Positions 26,413 to 37,349 are shown, counted from the first letter of the stretch. The stretch is 64,000 nucleotides of DNA from Paenibacillus lupini (GCF_011761355.1 NZ_JAASRW010000013.1:1-64000); one strand, 5' to 3'. Notes: generated by a model not told the origin, from the sequence alone. Translations and numbers: made by a program.

Positions 26413-26481
26413 AACTCACACAAAACAATTTGCATGCTTATTATTACCCCTTAAATCCGAACATTTAAACCGTACACGCAC

Positions 26482-26530
26482 AAAAAACAGCTGCCCTTCG
26501 CCTGCAATTAGCAAACATAGGACAGCTGTT
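26482..26530 (-). terminator. Terminator after ftsH
   Basis: AACAGCTGCCC (26486-26495 region) pairs with GGACAGCTGTT (26520-26530); minus strand continues TTTTTTG. Confidence 0.8.
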
Positions 26531-26536
26531 CTGTCA

Positions 26537-28549
<2,013 letters not shown>

Positions 28550-28652
28550 CCCCTACCTCCTCTCAAGACGCTTCTAATATTTTAACATAGCATGACTTTC
28601 CATCTCAATAGAACCAAGATGAAGGGGAGGCATGCCGGCGTAACCGCAAATT

Positions 28653-29192
28653 CTATTTCTCGTAAACTTCCGGTTTCAGAATGCCAATGAACGGAAGATT
28701 GCGGTACTTCTCTGCATAGTCGAGGCCGTAGCCCACAACAAATTCATCCGGCAATGAGAAGCCTGTGTAGTCCGCTTCCAGATCGACCGAACGGCGTGCT
28801 GGCTTATCGAACAGCGTTGCAACAGTTACGGACTTGGCATTGCGGCGCTCCAGAACATCAATCAGGTAGCTGAGTGTCAGACCGCTGTCAATAATATCTT
28901 CGACGATCAGCACATCGCGACCTTCTACAGAAGCATCAAGATCTTTAATAATCTTGACGACACCAGATGATTTGGTCGAAGCTCCATAGCTTGATACGGC
29001 CATAAAGTCGATCTCAAGTTTTATGGGCATCTCTTTAACCAGATCGGACATGAATATAAATGCACCTTTGAGGACGCAAATAACGAGCGGATTACGCCCA
29101 TCGAAGTCACGGCTAAGTGTCTCGCCGAGTTCCTTCACTTTCGCCCTAATTTGTCCTTCGTCATAGAGTACCTCTTTAATATCGTTCAACAA
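28653..29192 (-). CDS. hpt: Hypoxanthine-guanine phosphoribosyltransferase
   Basis: 179 aa. Type I PRTase with PRPP motif DVLIVEDIIDSGLTL and LKGAFIFMSDL; it salvages hypoxanthine and guanine to IMP and GMP. In B. subtilis the protein also interacts with TilS and FtsH products at the gene-cluster level. The start is TTG at 29192, with AGGAGG nine bases upstream; this matches family N-termini (LNDIKEVLYDEGQI). Confidence 0.97.
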   Translation of the reverse strand: MLNDIKEVLYDEGQIRAKVKELGETLSRDFDGRNPLVICVLKGAFIFMSDLVKEMPIKLEIDFMAVSSYGASTKSSGVVKIIKDLDASVEGRDVLIVEDIIDSGLTLSYLIDVLERRNAKSVTVATLFDKPARRSVDLEADYTGFSLPDEFVVGYGLDYAEKYRNLPFIGILKPEVYEK

Positions 29193-29246
29193 AATGTAAA
29201 TCCTCCTATATCTTTCACTTTATAATTATGAATACAGCAGTGCTTC

Positions 29247-30677
29247 TTATTCGTTCTCTATTCGAATGAACAGGAAGTCCGTTGTCTCATGATCGGTTAG
29301 CGCATGGCTCGAACGTCTGATGCCCGGTACCCAAAGCAAGCGGTCGTCCGCATCAACCAGAAGCGGATAACGCTCACGCTCGGATGGCGCGATCTTTTCG
29401 TCAACGAACATATCTTGCACTTTTTTGGAGCCGTTTAATCCTAAAACTTGAATTCGGTCACCCGGCCGCCGATTACGTACTGTAAGCGGAAAAACCAGAC
29501 TCTCCGCATCGAAGCAAACCTCGTTTCTGCCTGCCGGCTTAACCGCCTCGCCCCGTTTGCTATGCTCGATATACAGCGTACGACCTCCAGCTGTTACCCG
29601 CATGTCAGCGGAATCACGGGGAATGACGTGTGCATAGGCTTCGGACATAATCGCCGCAGCAGCATTAAGCACTCGAACCCACCGGATGCTGCTATACTCA
29701 CGGATGCATCGAACACCCGAGCCGGCATCATACCGCCAGGTACTCGGGGCTGCAGAAGCTGCCGCAAGCCGCATGGTCTCAATCGCTACAAAGGATCCAA
29801 TTTCTGCATCCTGCGAAAGATAATTTAATATTAGTTTAATCAATCTTCTTTGTAAAGCGACATGAAGACCTGAGAGCGTACCAGCATCCATCTTGCATTC
29901 GCCCGGAGTCAGCGATACAAGTTCAACAAGCAGCTTCTGCGCTTCATTCTCCATCCATTCGTCTTCCGCCCCTGCTACATCAGCCATTCTCCGGAGAGAA
30001 TGAGTGAGCTGGGGATTATATTGTGAAAGATACGGTATAACATCAAGCCGAACGACATTACGAAAATAATATTTCTCATTGTTGCTGCTGTCGAGGCAAT
30101 ACGGAATATCCTGCTCCGTACAATAGCGTACAATGTCTGACTTGTTCATACGAAGTAATGGACGTATAAGTTCCACGTTTTTTTCAGTACGTTTCGCAGC
30201 CATACCTGAGAGGCCTGTCAAACCTGCTCCACGGATGATATGCATGAGCACCGTCTCTGCCTGATCATCGGCATGATGCGCCAGCGCGATAGCCGAAGCT
30301 TTATACTTAGCTGCTATGTCATGCAGAAAGGCATAGCGCTTCTCACGTGACGCGGACGAGGCGTTCATTCCGGTTTCTTCTATGTAAGCCGGCATATCCA
30401 GCTCAATCATCTCGAAGGATACACCAAGCTTCGCTGCATATTGGCGTACAATCTCCGCCTCATGCCTTGATTCTTCCTTCCGGAAGCCGTGATTCACATG
30501 GGCAGCTATGATCGTGAGCTCATCTTGCTTCGCTGCTGCGCATAGCAGATGAAGCAGAGCCATAGAATCGGGACCGCCGGATACGGCAGCCACGATTCGG
30601 TCGCCTTTCGACCATAGCTGTTCAGTCGCTGCATACCTCAACATGTCAGGCAGCAGCTTATGGTCCCCCATTTCCAT
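29247..30677 (-). CDS. tilS: tRNA(Ile)-lysidine synthetase
   Basis: 476 aa. N-terminal PP-loop ATPase AAVSGGPDSMALLHLL (about residue 28), ALAHHADDQAETVLM, and LIRPLLRMNKSDI; the C-terminal domain ends with RRPGDRIQVLG and VPGIRRSSHAL, both conserved. It converts C34 of tRNA-Ile(CAU) to lysidine so that AUA is decoded; essential in most bacteria. It is followed by hpt and ftsH, as in B. subtilis. Confidence 0.96.
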   Translation of the reverse strand: MEMGDHKLLPDMLRYAATEQLWSKGDRIVAAVSGGPDSMALLHLLCAAAKQDELTIIAAHVNHGFRKEESRHEAEIVRQYAAKLGVSFEMIELDMPAYIEETGMNASSASREKRYAFLHDIAAKYKASAIALAHHADDQAETVLMHIIRGAGLTGLSGMAAKRTEKNVELIRPLLRMNKSDIVRYCTEQDIPYCLDSSNNEKYYFRNVVRLDVIPYLSQYNPQLTHSLRRMADVAGAEDEWMENEAQKLLVELVSLTPGECKMDAGTLSGLHVALQRRLIKLILNYLSQDAEIGSFVAIETMRLAAASAAPSTWRYDAGSGVRCIREYSSIRWVRVLNAAAAIMSEAYAHVIPRDSADMRVTAGGRTLYIEHSKRGEAVKPAGRNEVCFDAESLVFPLTVRNRRPGDRIQVLGLNGSKKVQDMFVDEKIAPSERERYPLLVDADDRLLWVPGIRRSSHALTDHETTDFLFIRIENE

Positions 30678-30728
30678 TGCTTATGTATCTCCCCGTCCCT
30701 ATATTTCAAATCCAATGTCCAACTTCCT

Positions 30729-31643
30729 TTATATACCCCCGCGAAGCAGCCAGTAAACCGAGATCCCCAGTACTACCGCGGATACAGCGGCAAGCCCCTT
30801 TAACCACCCTGGTGATTTTGGGCTGATTCGCGTGTCTCTGCGGTGCAGCAGTCTTCTCCATGCTTCTGCCCCTTCAGCCGCATCGTAGAACCTTCCCGCC
30901 ATCGCTTGCTTTAACCAGCCAGCTACAGGAGTCAGCCCTTTGCACTCGCTAACAAGGCGCTCCAGCTCTTCTGTCGAACGGGTCTGCGGCAGCCCTGCTG
31001 TCAGCGCCTGCAGCTTCTTTGGTTCATGAAGCATGATGCAGAGCACTGCAAAAGAAAAGAGATCGTATCTGGCATCTGCCGATCGTGAGCCTGCGTTCCA
31101 ATAACCCCGGTCATAAATCTCGGTAAATTGCCTTATCCCTTTACCCATCGCGGTGACACCGCCATAATCAACCAGCTCAACATACCCATAATCAGCGGTG
31201 AGTACATTATCGATCTTCAAATCGCCAAATACCCAGCCCTTACGATGCAGCTCAGCAAGCTTGCCAAGCAGGTTCAGACCAATGAGCGGAAACCACTCCG
31301 GTCCGTTTTTCGTCAAAAATTCCGAAATCGTTACTCCACGTACGTACCTCATAATATAGAAAGGATATTCTTTGCCGTCCGGCCCGAGAAGATCGTCCAC
31401 ATCATAAAGATAGGTCAACTTCCGATCTTGCTTCTCGAGTGCCTGCAGTACATTAATCTCTGACTGCAGATCAACCGCATCCATTCCTACCTTGAGTGCG
31501 CACCAGCCGCGGTCAGCATGAACGAGATAAACCTTGCCGTTCGCTCCCTCTCCAAGCAGCCGCTCGACACGATAACGGGCATTCTTCCACTTTCCCGTCA
31601 CAATCGTACCGCGGCGGAGACTCAACTTAAACGACGTAGTCAC
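30729..31643 (-). CDS. yabT: Membrane-anchored Ser/Thr protein kinase (YabT-like)
   Basis: 304 aa. Kinase fold: glycine loop LLGEGANGKVYLV, ATP Lys in CALKVG, catalytic loop GWVFGDLKIDN (the HRD Arg context is replaced, but Asp, Lys and Asn are kept), metal loop VDYGG instead of DFG. A short C-terminal helix (GLAAVSAVVLGISVYWLL) anchors it. B. subtilis YabT, at the same locus, is a DNA-activated forespore kinase of RecA and other proteins. It starts with GTG and overlaps yabS by 17 bases. SigF/SigE-type regulation was not identified. Confidence 0.85.
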   Translation of the reverse strand: MTTSFKLSLRRGTIVTGKWKNARYRVERLLGEGANGKVYLVHADRGWCALKVGMDAVDLQSEINVLQALEKQDRKLTYLYDVDDLLGPDGKEYPFYIMRYVRGVTISEFLTKNGPEWFPLIGLNLLGKLAELHRKGWVFGDLKIDNVLTADYGYVELVDYGGVTAMGKGIRQFTEIYDRGYWNAGSRSADARYDLFSFAVLCIMLHEPKKLQALTAGLPQTRSTEELERLVSECKGLTPVAGWLKQAMAGRFYDAAEGAEAWRRLLHRRDTRISPKSPGWLKGLAAVSAVVLGISVYWLLRGGI

Positions 31644-32355
31644 TCATAATCCCATCCGTTTCATCGTCATTGCTCTTCTTACCATAATCCCCCTGCCGGT
31701 AAAAATCAATGACCTGCATAATCGCCGGGCCTGTAGGTGTCGTGCCGCTCATTGGCAATTTTGTAAATATGGAAGAAATACCTTTCAAATTATCGGTCCA
31801 GCTCAGGTCGAGCTTACAGTCTTCTCCATACTTCGTGCTTGGAAAATGAAAAACGGCAATCTCGCTATGGCCTTGACGTGCCTGCAGACTTAACATCAAG
31901 TCATGGATCGCTTCTTCCACTGCGCGAAGCTTTGGCTTCATACTGGCACTAGCGTCAATCAGCAGGGCTACCTGCAGCTTCGACGTCTCCCCAAGCTCAT
32001 CAATGACCCTAACAACCTCACTGCGCTTCTCCGGCGGCAGCGCCTCAATGGAGCCATTGCCAAGCACCTGCTTCAATTCCCTCTGCACAGCCAGTTGTAT
32101 CGTTTGTACCGCTGTTTTCCGCGTCATCATCTGAACCGTTTGCGACAGCTGCCGTGTATCCACCAGCCTGCTGAGGCCACCTCCGGCTCGGGCGACTTCC
32201 TCAATCTCCGACGCGCCAAGCTCTCCTACATCACCATAATCCAAAATACCTACAACATTAACGGCAATTCCTTCGGCCTTGGCATGTGCAGCCGCTACAA
32301 CCGGACTCATGCCGACATTCGAGCAGCCATCGGTCACTAGCAAAATTTGCTTCAT
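31627..32355 (-). CDS. yabS: VWA-domain protein (YabS-like)
   Basis: 242 aa from ATG 32355, with GAGGAGG nine bases upstream. It begins QILLVTDGCSNVGMSPV and contains VALLIDASASMKPKLRAVEEAI, a MIDAS-type DxSxS metal site, in the second half, so it has two VWA-like units. B. subtilis yabS has the same place before yabT and belongs to the sporulation-expressed genes. A role with the kinase is suggested by the overlap; the biochemical function is unknown. Confidence 0.8.
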   Translation of the reverse strand: MKQILLVTDGCSNVGMSPVVAAAHAKAEGIAVNVVGILDYGDVGELGASEIEEVARAGGGLSRLVDTRQLSQTVQMMTRKTAVQTIQLAVQRELKQVLGNGSIEALPPEKRSEVVRVIDELGETSKLQVALLIDASASMKPKLRAVEEAIHDLMLSLQARQGHSEIAVFHFPSTKYGEDCKLDLSWTDNLKGISSIFTKLPMSGTTPTGPAIMQVIDFYRQGDYGKKSNDDETDGIMSDYVV

Positions 32356-32501
32356 CTTTATTGCCTCCTCTTCAAACAGCATAACCTCTCTATCAGTTTT
32401 GCCTTTTGAAGCGAGGGATAAACCGCTAGATTGCCCTATTTCCCGAGAAATTATGCTGCCGCTCTATTGAACGGACAAACAATTGACTCTAGTAAAGCAG
32501 C

Positions 32502-32553
32502 AAAAAGGCTCTTAGGCTGAAGCGCAGCCTGCTGCGCTTCAGCCTAAGAGCCT
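32502..32553 (-). terminator. Very stable terminator after spoIIE
   Basis: A perfect 22-bp stem (32506-32527 with 32532-32553) closes a four-base loop; the minus strand continues TTTTTGC. It isolates spoIIE from yabS. Confidence 0.92.
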
Positions 32554-32581
32554 GCATTCGCCCATCTCCCATGTGCCCCCT

Positions 32582-35074
32582 TTAACTAACCGTACGAGGT
32601 CGTTCGAGCCTAGTAAGCCCAGGCCAGCGGAAGGACGCCCATTCCGGCAAATGTTTATCGATCCGTGCCACAAGCACCGTCATATCATCATTTATATCCC
32701 CTTCATGGTGCCTTACGACGGTTTCAAGCAGAGCATCCGCCATCTCCTGCGGGTCATCTGTCTTCAGCTCCTGAAGGATCCGTTTCATCCACATCTCCTT
32801 ATTGACGGCATGACCCGGTGCGTCATAAATACCGTCACTCATCATGACAATCGTATCACCAGGCTGCAGCGGCATAGAAATCAGATCGAAATCAATGTCC
32901 TGTAAAATACCAACCGGCAAATTATTCGCCGATACTGGAATTACCTCGCTTCCTCGTTTAATAAAGCTTGGCGTCGAGCCAATCTTCATAAAGGTGGTCT
33001 TCGCCGTGTACAGATCAATCATGGCTAGATCAATCGTCGCGAACACTTCATCCGGCGACCTAAGCAGCAGGATGGAGTTCACAGATTTTATCGCCAGCTT
33101 CTCATCCATCCCGGACTTCAGCAGCTGCTGCAGAATCGACAGCGCCGCGCTGCTCTCCTGCCGCGCCCGCTCCCCATTACCCATTCCATCACTGATCGCT
33201 ACAGCGAACTTGCCGTTGCCAAGCTCGACCATGCTGAAGCTGTCTCCCGACAGCAAGTCTCCGCCCTTCGCTGCCCCGGCTATGCCTGTCTCCACCTCAA
33301 ACTCCTTGGCTGATCCGAACACAACAAGTGTCGGCTCTCCATTCTTCTCAGGTGGTCTCTCCGACTTGACGGCCACATGCTCGCCGAGAATATCGGATAA
33401 GAGCGGAGCAATAATTTTGCGGCATTCGTTATGCCCCCTGCTGAAATGATGATACAATTCGATTTCCACATTCCCCTCTTCCAAATTAATGACTTCCAGC
33501 TCCTGAATCGATAATCCCAGTCCCTCCAATGCTTCCCTAATTTGTTCTTCCTGCAAATGAAGCGTTTGTCCCTCCCTTTTAATTTCGTGTGCCAAATCCT
33601 CCATAACCTGTGACACGCCCGATAATTGATCCGCAACAAGCTGCCTGGAATCGAATATTTGTTTCTTCCAGTGCATATCATTCTTATAAAGCTCGTACTC
33701 CTGCTCTATAATGCCAAGCACTTGCGCTGGCTTTGAGCAATGAGAAGCCCATGTGCGAGGCATATTATGCGTAGGTACGCGGTCCTCCTCCACCGCTGAG
33801 ATCATATCCTTCATCATTTGATACGTTTGATAGTACTTGCCCTCCCAGCAAGCTCGGTTCCTGTGGCAGCCTTCACAGCTTCGCGCAGATACTGCCTGCA
33901 TAAAATGATTAACTTCCTCCTCCTTCTTCACAGGCGCAGCTGCTCCGTTCAGCTGTCCGAAGCTGCGGGAAAGCTGGCGGAATACTTCTGAATATTGTGA
34001 GACCCGCTCCGCTGTTACATCGCGCACACGTTTGGCATACTCATGCTGCGACTTGGCATGCTCGTTTGTGCCAGGCACATAACGGGCGATGGTTCGAATC
34101 ATAATTTTTGGGGTAAGCATAAGTAGTACAGCTGCTGCCACAGATTCCCATGTGGAGGTCATCACATCTGATCCACTGCCGACATAAACGGCAAGGATCG
34201 AGGTGCCAAGCAGCATACCGAAGGCAACAGCGGCTTTGCCGCCTTCCCTCAATAGTCCAGCGAGCAGCCCGGCGAAAGCCAGCAGGCTCATCTGCACAAC
34301 GGCATTAAAGTCAGCGAGACTTAAAATAAGACCCGCCACTACGCCTACACAGGCGCCTAGCGGTGCCCCTCCTGCCAGCGCAAAGAGCAGCAACAAGAAT
34401 CGTGACATAATATGTTCAACAGAAAGACCGTATATTTGCCAGCCTACCGCCCCGGTCATAACGGAGGCAAGCAGAATCATTAGACATATAATTTCCTCAT
34501 TCTTAAGGGATGCGGTCTTCTTCGACATGGTCAGCACCGGTATCGCTTGTATAAAGACAAGCGTAAGCACGAAGCTGAGCGCCGCTTCCACCACAACCAT
34601 CATAAAGTTATACCAATTCATCACATCTCCTATGAAGAGTCCAAATAGCTGCACAACCAGGGTGGAGATAAAGACGAGTAAGGGTGCGGTCCCAAGCTCC
34701 GCTTTTTCGTATGCTTCCAGGCCTTTAAATAATAGAAATAGAACGGCCAGCTCCATCCCGATCCATAAGGGTGCTGGCGTAACGGCGAACCAACTCCCGG
34801 CAATAAGGGATACTGCCGTCCAGCCGAAGGCATCCTTGCGTAAGAAGTAGATAACCGCGAAGTACGCGGCAGCAAAGGGCATAAGCGATTCCAGAATGAC
34901 AGCTCGTCCAAGTAGAAAGCCCAGCGCGACAAGCATAATGGTCCACTTCTTCGCAAGAACGAGCTGGACAACGCTTCGTGATGATAACCACCCACGCCCC
35001 TTATCCATTATGGAACTTCCCCACCCCATTTGTTGCTCTCCTGCAGGAAACATAATCACATTTTCTTTCTTCAT
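32582..35074 (-). CDS. spoIIE: Stage II sporulation protein E, PP2C-type phosphatase
   Basis: 830 aa from ATG 35074 (AGGTGG eight bases upstream; an in-frame GTG at 35086 is weaker). The N-terminal third is a bundle of about ten membrane helices, the middle contains a Cys pair region (CEGCHRNRACW), and the C-terminal PP2C phosphatase has GGDLLSGDSFSMVELGNGKFAVAISDGMGNG and VMMSDGIYD. SpoIIE dephosphorylates SpoIIAA, activating SigF in the forespore, and binds FtsZ. A Spo0A-type promoter with 21-base spacing lies upstream. Confidence 0.97.
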   Translation of the reverse strand: MKKENVIMFPAGEQQMGWGSSIMDKGRGWLSSRSVVQLVLAKKWTIMLVALGFLLGRAVILESLMPFAAAYFAVIYFLRKDAFGWTAVSLIAGSWFAVTPAPLWIGMELAVLFLLFKGLEAYEKAELGTAPLLVFISTLVVQLFGLFIGDVMNWYNFMMVVVEAALSFVLTLVFIQAIPVLTMSKKTASLKNEEIICLMILLASVMTGAVGWQIYGLSVEHIMSRFLLLLFALAGGAPLGACVGVVAGLILSLADFNAVVQMSLLAFAGLLAGLLREGGKAAVAFGMLLGTSILAVYVGSGSDVMTSTWESVAAAVLLMLTPKIMIRTIARYVPGTNEHAKSQHEYAKRVRDVTAERVSQYSEVFRQLSRSFGQLNGAAAPVKKEEEVNHFMQAVSARSCEGCHRNRACWEGKYYQTYQMMKDMISAVEEDRVPTHNMPRTWASHCSKPAQVLGIIEQEYELYKNDMHWKKQIFDSRQLVADQLSGVSQVMEDLAHEIKREGQTLHLQEEQIREALEGLGLSIQELEVINLEEGNVEIELYHHFSRGHNECRKIIAPLLSDILGEHVAVKSERPPEKNGEPTLVVFGSAKEFEVETGIAGAAKGGDLLSGDSFSMVELGNGKFAVAISDGMGNGERARQESSAALSILQQLLKSGMDEKLAIKSVNSILLLRSPDEVFATIDLAMIDLYTAKTTFMKIGSTPSFIKRGSEVIPVSANNLPVGILQDIDFDLISMPLQPGDTIVMMSDGIYDAPGHAVNKEMWMKRILQELKTDDPQEMADALLETVVRHHEGDINDDMTVLVARIDKHLPEWASFRWPGLTRLERPRTVS

Positions 35075-35110
35075 CTCGAACACCACCTATTCTGGTTTAT
35101 TGTGTTTCCA

Positions 35111-35143
35111 ATTATAGGAGCATGTCCGTATGAAGTTTGTCAG
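35111..35143 (-). promoter_or_regulatory. Spo0A-activated SigA promoter of spoIIE
   Basis: Minus strand CTGACA (35138-35143), 21-base spacer, TATAAT (35111-35116). The abnormal 21-base spacing is known for B. subtilis spoIIE and makes it Spo0A dependent. The ATG is about 35 bases downstream. Confidence 0.75.
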
Positions 35144-35168
35144 TTTACCGTGGGCGTGCAAAAGTTTT

Positions 35169-35176
35169 TTCCGACA
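35169..35176 (-). promoter_or_regulatory. Candidate 0A box upstream of spoIIE
   Basis: Minus strand TGTCGGAA, one mismatch to the 0A core TGTCGAA, located about 25 bases upstream of the -35 element. The -35 region itself read on plus (TTTGTCAG) is a second weak box. Confidence 0.55.
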
Positions 35177-35373
35177 AAGTTAAATTCAGCATCCACAAAT
35201 TGTCAACGCTTTCAAAACCGCGCCAGAACTGGCTTTAAACCTGACACAAGACTATTGGCACATAAGACACTTCAACAAAAAACGTCGCGCCCTGCCTTTT
35301 GCTGCCTGCAAATCTTTGTTTTCTGCTGTCGGGATTGCTAAGAGTATCGGGGAAATAACTATATTTTTTAAAA

Positions 35374-35403
35374 ATAAAAAAGCAGAACCGTTTAGGTTCT
35401 GCT
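35374..35403 (-). terminator. Terminator after yabR
   Basis: AGCAGAACC (35381-35389) pairs with GGTTCTGCT (35395-35403) around a five-base loop; minus strand continues TTTTTATTTTT. No tRNA genes lie between this and spoIIE, unlike B. subtilis. Confidence 0.9.
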
Positions 35404-35428
35404 CTCATATGATTGTATAAAATCCAGC

Positions 35429-35929
35429 TTAGACTCGTTTAGCACCGCGTCCGCCGCGTTTGCCTTCGGTATTTTTCTTCAGGGAGGAAATCCGTTCTTC
35501 GCTATCCTTCAGGAAGCGAGACATTTTATCCTCGAATGACGGTTTGTTGTAAGACGGTCTGCCAGCTGACTGCTTGTTGAATGGACGTCCACCACGGTCT
35601 TGACCACCGCCGCCGCCGCCTCCACGGTTAAAACCTCCACCACCGCCACCACTTGGGCGTGGCTCGCGTTGTGGTGGTGCTTGGCCTTCAGGCCGGTCAA
35701 CTGCCTGTTTAATGGAAAGTCCGATCTTGCCGTCTTTATCAACGTTGATCACTTTGACTTTAACAACATCGTCAATTTTCAGGTGATCCTTCACGTCTTT
35801 GACGTAGTTGTCGGCAATTTCCGAGATGTGAACGAGCCCTGTGACACCCCCGGACAAATCGACGAATGCTCCGAAATGCGTTATGCCTGTCACTTTGCCT
35901 TCTAACTTGGCCCCTACTTCAATTGCCAT
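35429..35929 (-). CDS. yabR: S1-domain RNA-binding protein (YabR) with glycine-rich tail
   Basis: 166 aa. A single S1 OB-fold occupies residues 3-75 (VGAKLEGKVTGITHFGAFVDL, GLVHISEIADNYVKDV, KVKVINVDKDGKIGLSIKQ). It is followed by a Pro/Arg then Gly-rich tract with RGG-like repeats, and a basic C-terminus ending KRGGRGAKRV. The combination suggests RNA or ribosome binding in the cytoplasm. The position after divIC matches B. subtilis yabR (a general stress-related S1 protein). Function is not established. Confidence 0.88.
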   Translation of the reverse strand: MAIEVGAKLEGKVTGITHFGAFVDLSGGVTGLVHISEIADNYVKDVKDHLKIDDVVKVKVINVDKDGKIGLSIKQAVDRPEGQAPPQREPRPSGGGGGGFNRGGGGGGGQDRGGRPFNKQSAGRPSYNKPSFEDKMSRFLKDSEERISSLKKNTEGKRGGRGAKRV

Positions 35930-36026
35930 AAAATAAAATGTTCCTCCCTAAGCTAAATAGCGTTACTATCGTGATTATAACTTAATCGTCAAAGCAAGGT
36001 CAACAGACGTTCACCCGTTGTTGCGT

Positions 36027-36338
36027 CTATTTAATGACCTGAATCTGTTGTTCACCAGGAGTTACCATCCCTTGGTCTTTGGTTGCGAGTTGTCTTATAT
36101 ATTCCGGATCGTTAAGTCTATCAATCTGTTGCTGGAGGACTTTGGATTTCTGAGTGGAATCATCTACCTGATTCTTGATCTCCGTCAGCTGCACCTGTGT
36201 TGCGCGTGCATCCTTCATTTGTCCCAGGAATGTATACGCCGCCCAGCACAAAAATAGAGTGATGAACATCGCCCATATCCGCAAACGGCGTTTGGAGCCG
36301 GCGTTCCCTGTCGATTGATTGGCTGTGGCAGTCGTCAT
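36027..36338 (-). CDS. divIC: Septum formation initiator DivIC
   Basis: 103 aa bitopic protein: short cytoplasmic basic segment (KRRLR), one helix (IWAMFITLFLCWAAYTFLG), then an extracellular coiled coil (QVQLTEIKNQVDDSTQKSK) and the conserved DPEYIRQLATKD. It forms the FtsL-DivIB-DivIC divisome subcomplex. The start has AGGAGG ten bases upstream, immediately behind a hairpin repeat filling the gap to yabQ. Confidence 0.94.
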   Translation of the reverse strand: MTTATANQSTGNAGSKRRLRIWAMFITLFLCWAAYTFLGQMKDARATQVQLTEIKNQVDDSTQKSKVLQQQIDRLNDPEYIRQLATKDQGMVTPGEQQIQVIK

Positions 36339-36360
36339 AACGTTTTAACCTCCTAATAAT

Positions 36361-36427
36361 GAATAATCACCCAAATGGCCATTATGAAGCCAATGTGATG
36401 ATTCATGCTTCGAAAGCATAGGCTTCG
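36361..36427 (-). repeat. Leader hairpin repeat, copy 2 (between yabQ and divIC)
   Basis: On the minus strand ATGCTTTCGAAGCAT hairpin, then GAATCATCAC...GTGATTATTC and TTATTAGGAGG. It shares the order of elements, the TGGCCATTT segment and the adjacent ribosome-binding site with copy 1 before dusB. It fills the whole intergenic gap. Confidence 0.6.
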
Positions 36428-37033
36428 TTAAAATAAGCGTCTCCAAAGCTTAATGACGCTCGATATAATCTTGTCCCATCTTTCTTTAAACTTCAGCTTT
36501 GCTACATGTGGTCCAAGCCATCGCCATAGCAGACGAGTAAGCGGACTTAGCAAAAATCTGAACAGCAGCCAGAAAGGACGAATCAATTGTAGCACAATTT
36601 TTAACAGGAAAATAGTGAGTGCGGTCCCAAATCCGATTAAGACACGAATAAATCGGTATAGAAGAATGATCGGCTTTACAATAAGGAGATCAAACGTCCG
36701 TATCGAGAAACCAATCAAAGCTCGTACCGCTTCAATCAGCCATTTTACAATACGAATAACCGGTTTGCTTAGCAGCCAGTAATAACTAAGAATCCCAATC
36801 AACATTCCAATAAATACATACGCCCGCACCTCGCCGTAGTTGCTGGCGTAAAGCACTCGGAACACAAGGAGCGATGCGGCCAGCCAGTACACCAAATCGA
36901 GTACCGGCAGCGACCAGCGCGGGAAGCGCAGCTCATTCGACACGACCCGATAGCCATCGAAGATTACGCCTAGTCCGATGCCTGTCAGCAGCATCATCCC
37001 CATTGTGAAGAACTGTAGGCTTAATGAGGTCAC
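36428..37033 (-). CDS. yabQ: Spore cortex biosynthesis membrane protein YabQ
   Basis: 201 aa. N-terminal membrane helices (LSLQFFTMGMMLLTGIGLGVIFDGYRV and WSLPVLDLVYWLAASLLVFRVL) and a C-terminal half of amphipathic/hydrophobic and basic repeats (FRFLLSPLTRLLWRW). YabQ is required for cortex formation in B. subtilis and is produced in the mother cell under SigE. Its GTG start overlaps the yabP stop by four bases, so the pair is translationally coupled, as expected. Confidence 0.9.
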   Translation of the reverse strand: MTSLSLQFFTMGMMLLTGIGLGVIFDGYRVVSNELRFPRWSLPVLDLVYWLAASLLVFRVLYASNYGEVRAYVFIGMLIGILSYYWLLSKPVIRIVKWLIEAVRALIGFSIRTFDLLIVKPIILLYRFIRVLIGFGTALTIFLLKIVLQLIRPFWLLFRFLLSPLTRLLWRWLGPHVAKLKFKERWDKIISSVIKLWRRLF

Positions 37034-37314
37034 TTGAACAGCTTCCCGAACAAGCCTTTTGTTTTGGTAGAGGCATTGCCGTCCAAGTAGGCGAGCGAAT
37101 GGACAAGCCCCTCTATCGCAACCAGATTCTGCTCCAGGTTAAGATGCTTAATATGCAGGTTTTGTCCTTTTATCATCAGGAAGCCAAGCTCGGTATCGAG
37201 TAGAAACTCTTCGCTGTCGAAGCTTTCCACATTCAATACGCCAGTGATTTCGAGCAGCTTGCGATTCAGCATTTTGACTTCCTGGCGCTTCTGCCCCTTA
37301 CTTTGTTCTACCAT
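37030..37314 (-). CDS. yabP: Sporulation protein YabP
   Basis: 94 aa from ATG 37314 (GGAGGG eight bases upstream). YabP/YqfC family: LLEITGVLNVESFDSEEFLLDTELGFLMIKGQNLHI is split over residues 20-55, ending LVHSLAYLDG. SigE-dependent mother-cell protein acting with YabQ in spore cortex/coat formation. A truncated copy of the GCTTTCGAAG leader palindrome lies just upstream. Two extra membrane genes separate it here from rqcP. Confidence 0.92.
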   Translation of the reverse strand: MVEQSKGQKRQEVKMLNRKLLEITGVLNVESFDSEEFLLDTELGFLMIKGQNLHIKHLNLEQNLVAIEGLVHSLAYLDGNASTKTKGLFGKLFK

Positions 37315-37329
37315 TGACTCGTCCCTCCA

Positions 37330-37349
37330 CTTCGAAAGCATAGCTTGAG
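37330..37349 (-). repeat. Partial leader palindrome before yabP
   Basis: Minus strand CAAGCTATGCTTTCGAAG followed directly by the yabP ribosome-binding site TGGAGGG. It matches only the first hairpin of the repeats before dusB and divIC. Confidence 0.4.

Noticed and set aside
35075..35428. tRNA genes between yabR and spoIIE, as in B. subtilis
   Set aside because: No TpsiC-arm sequence or cloverleaf is present on either strand; the gap holds only the spoIIE promoter and yabR terminator.
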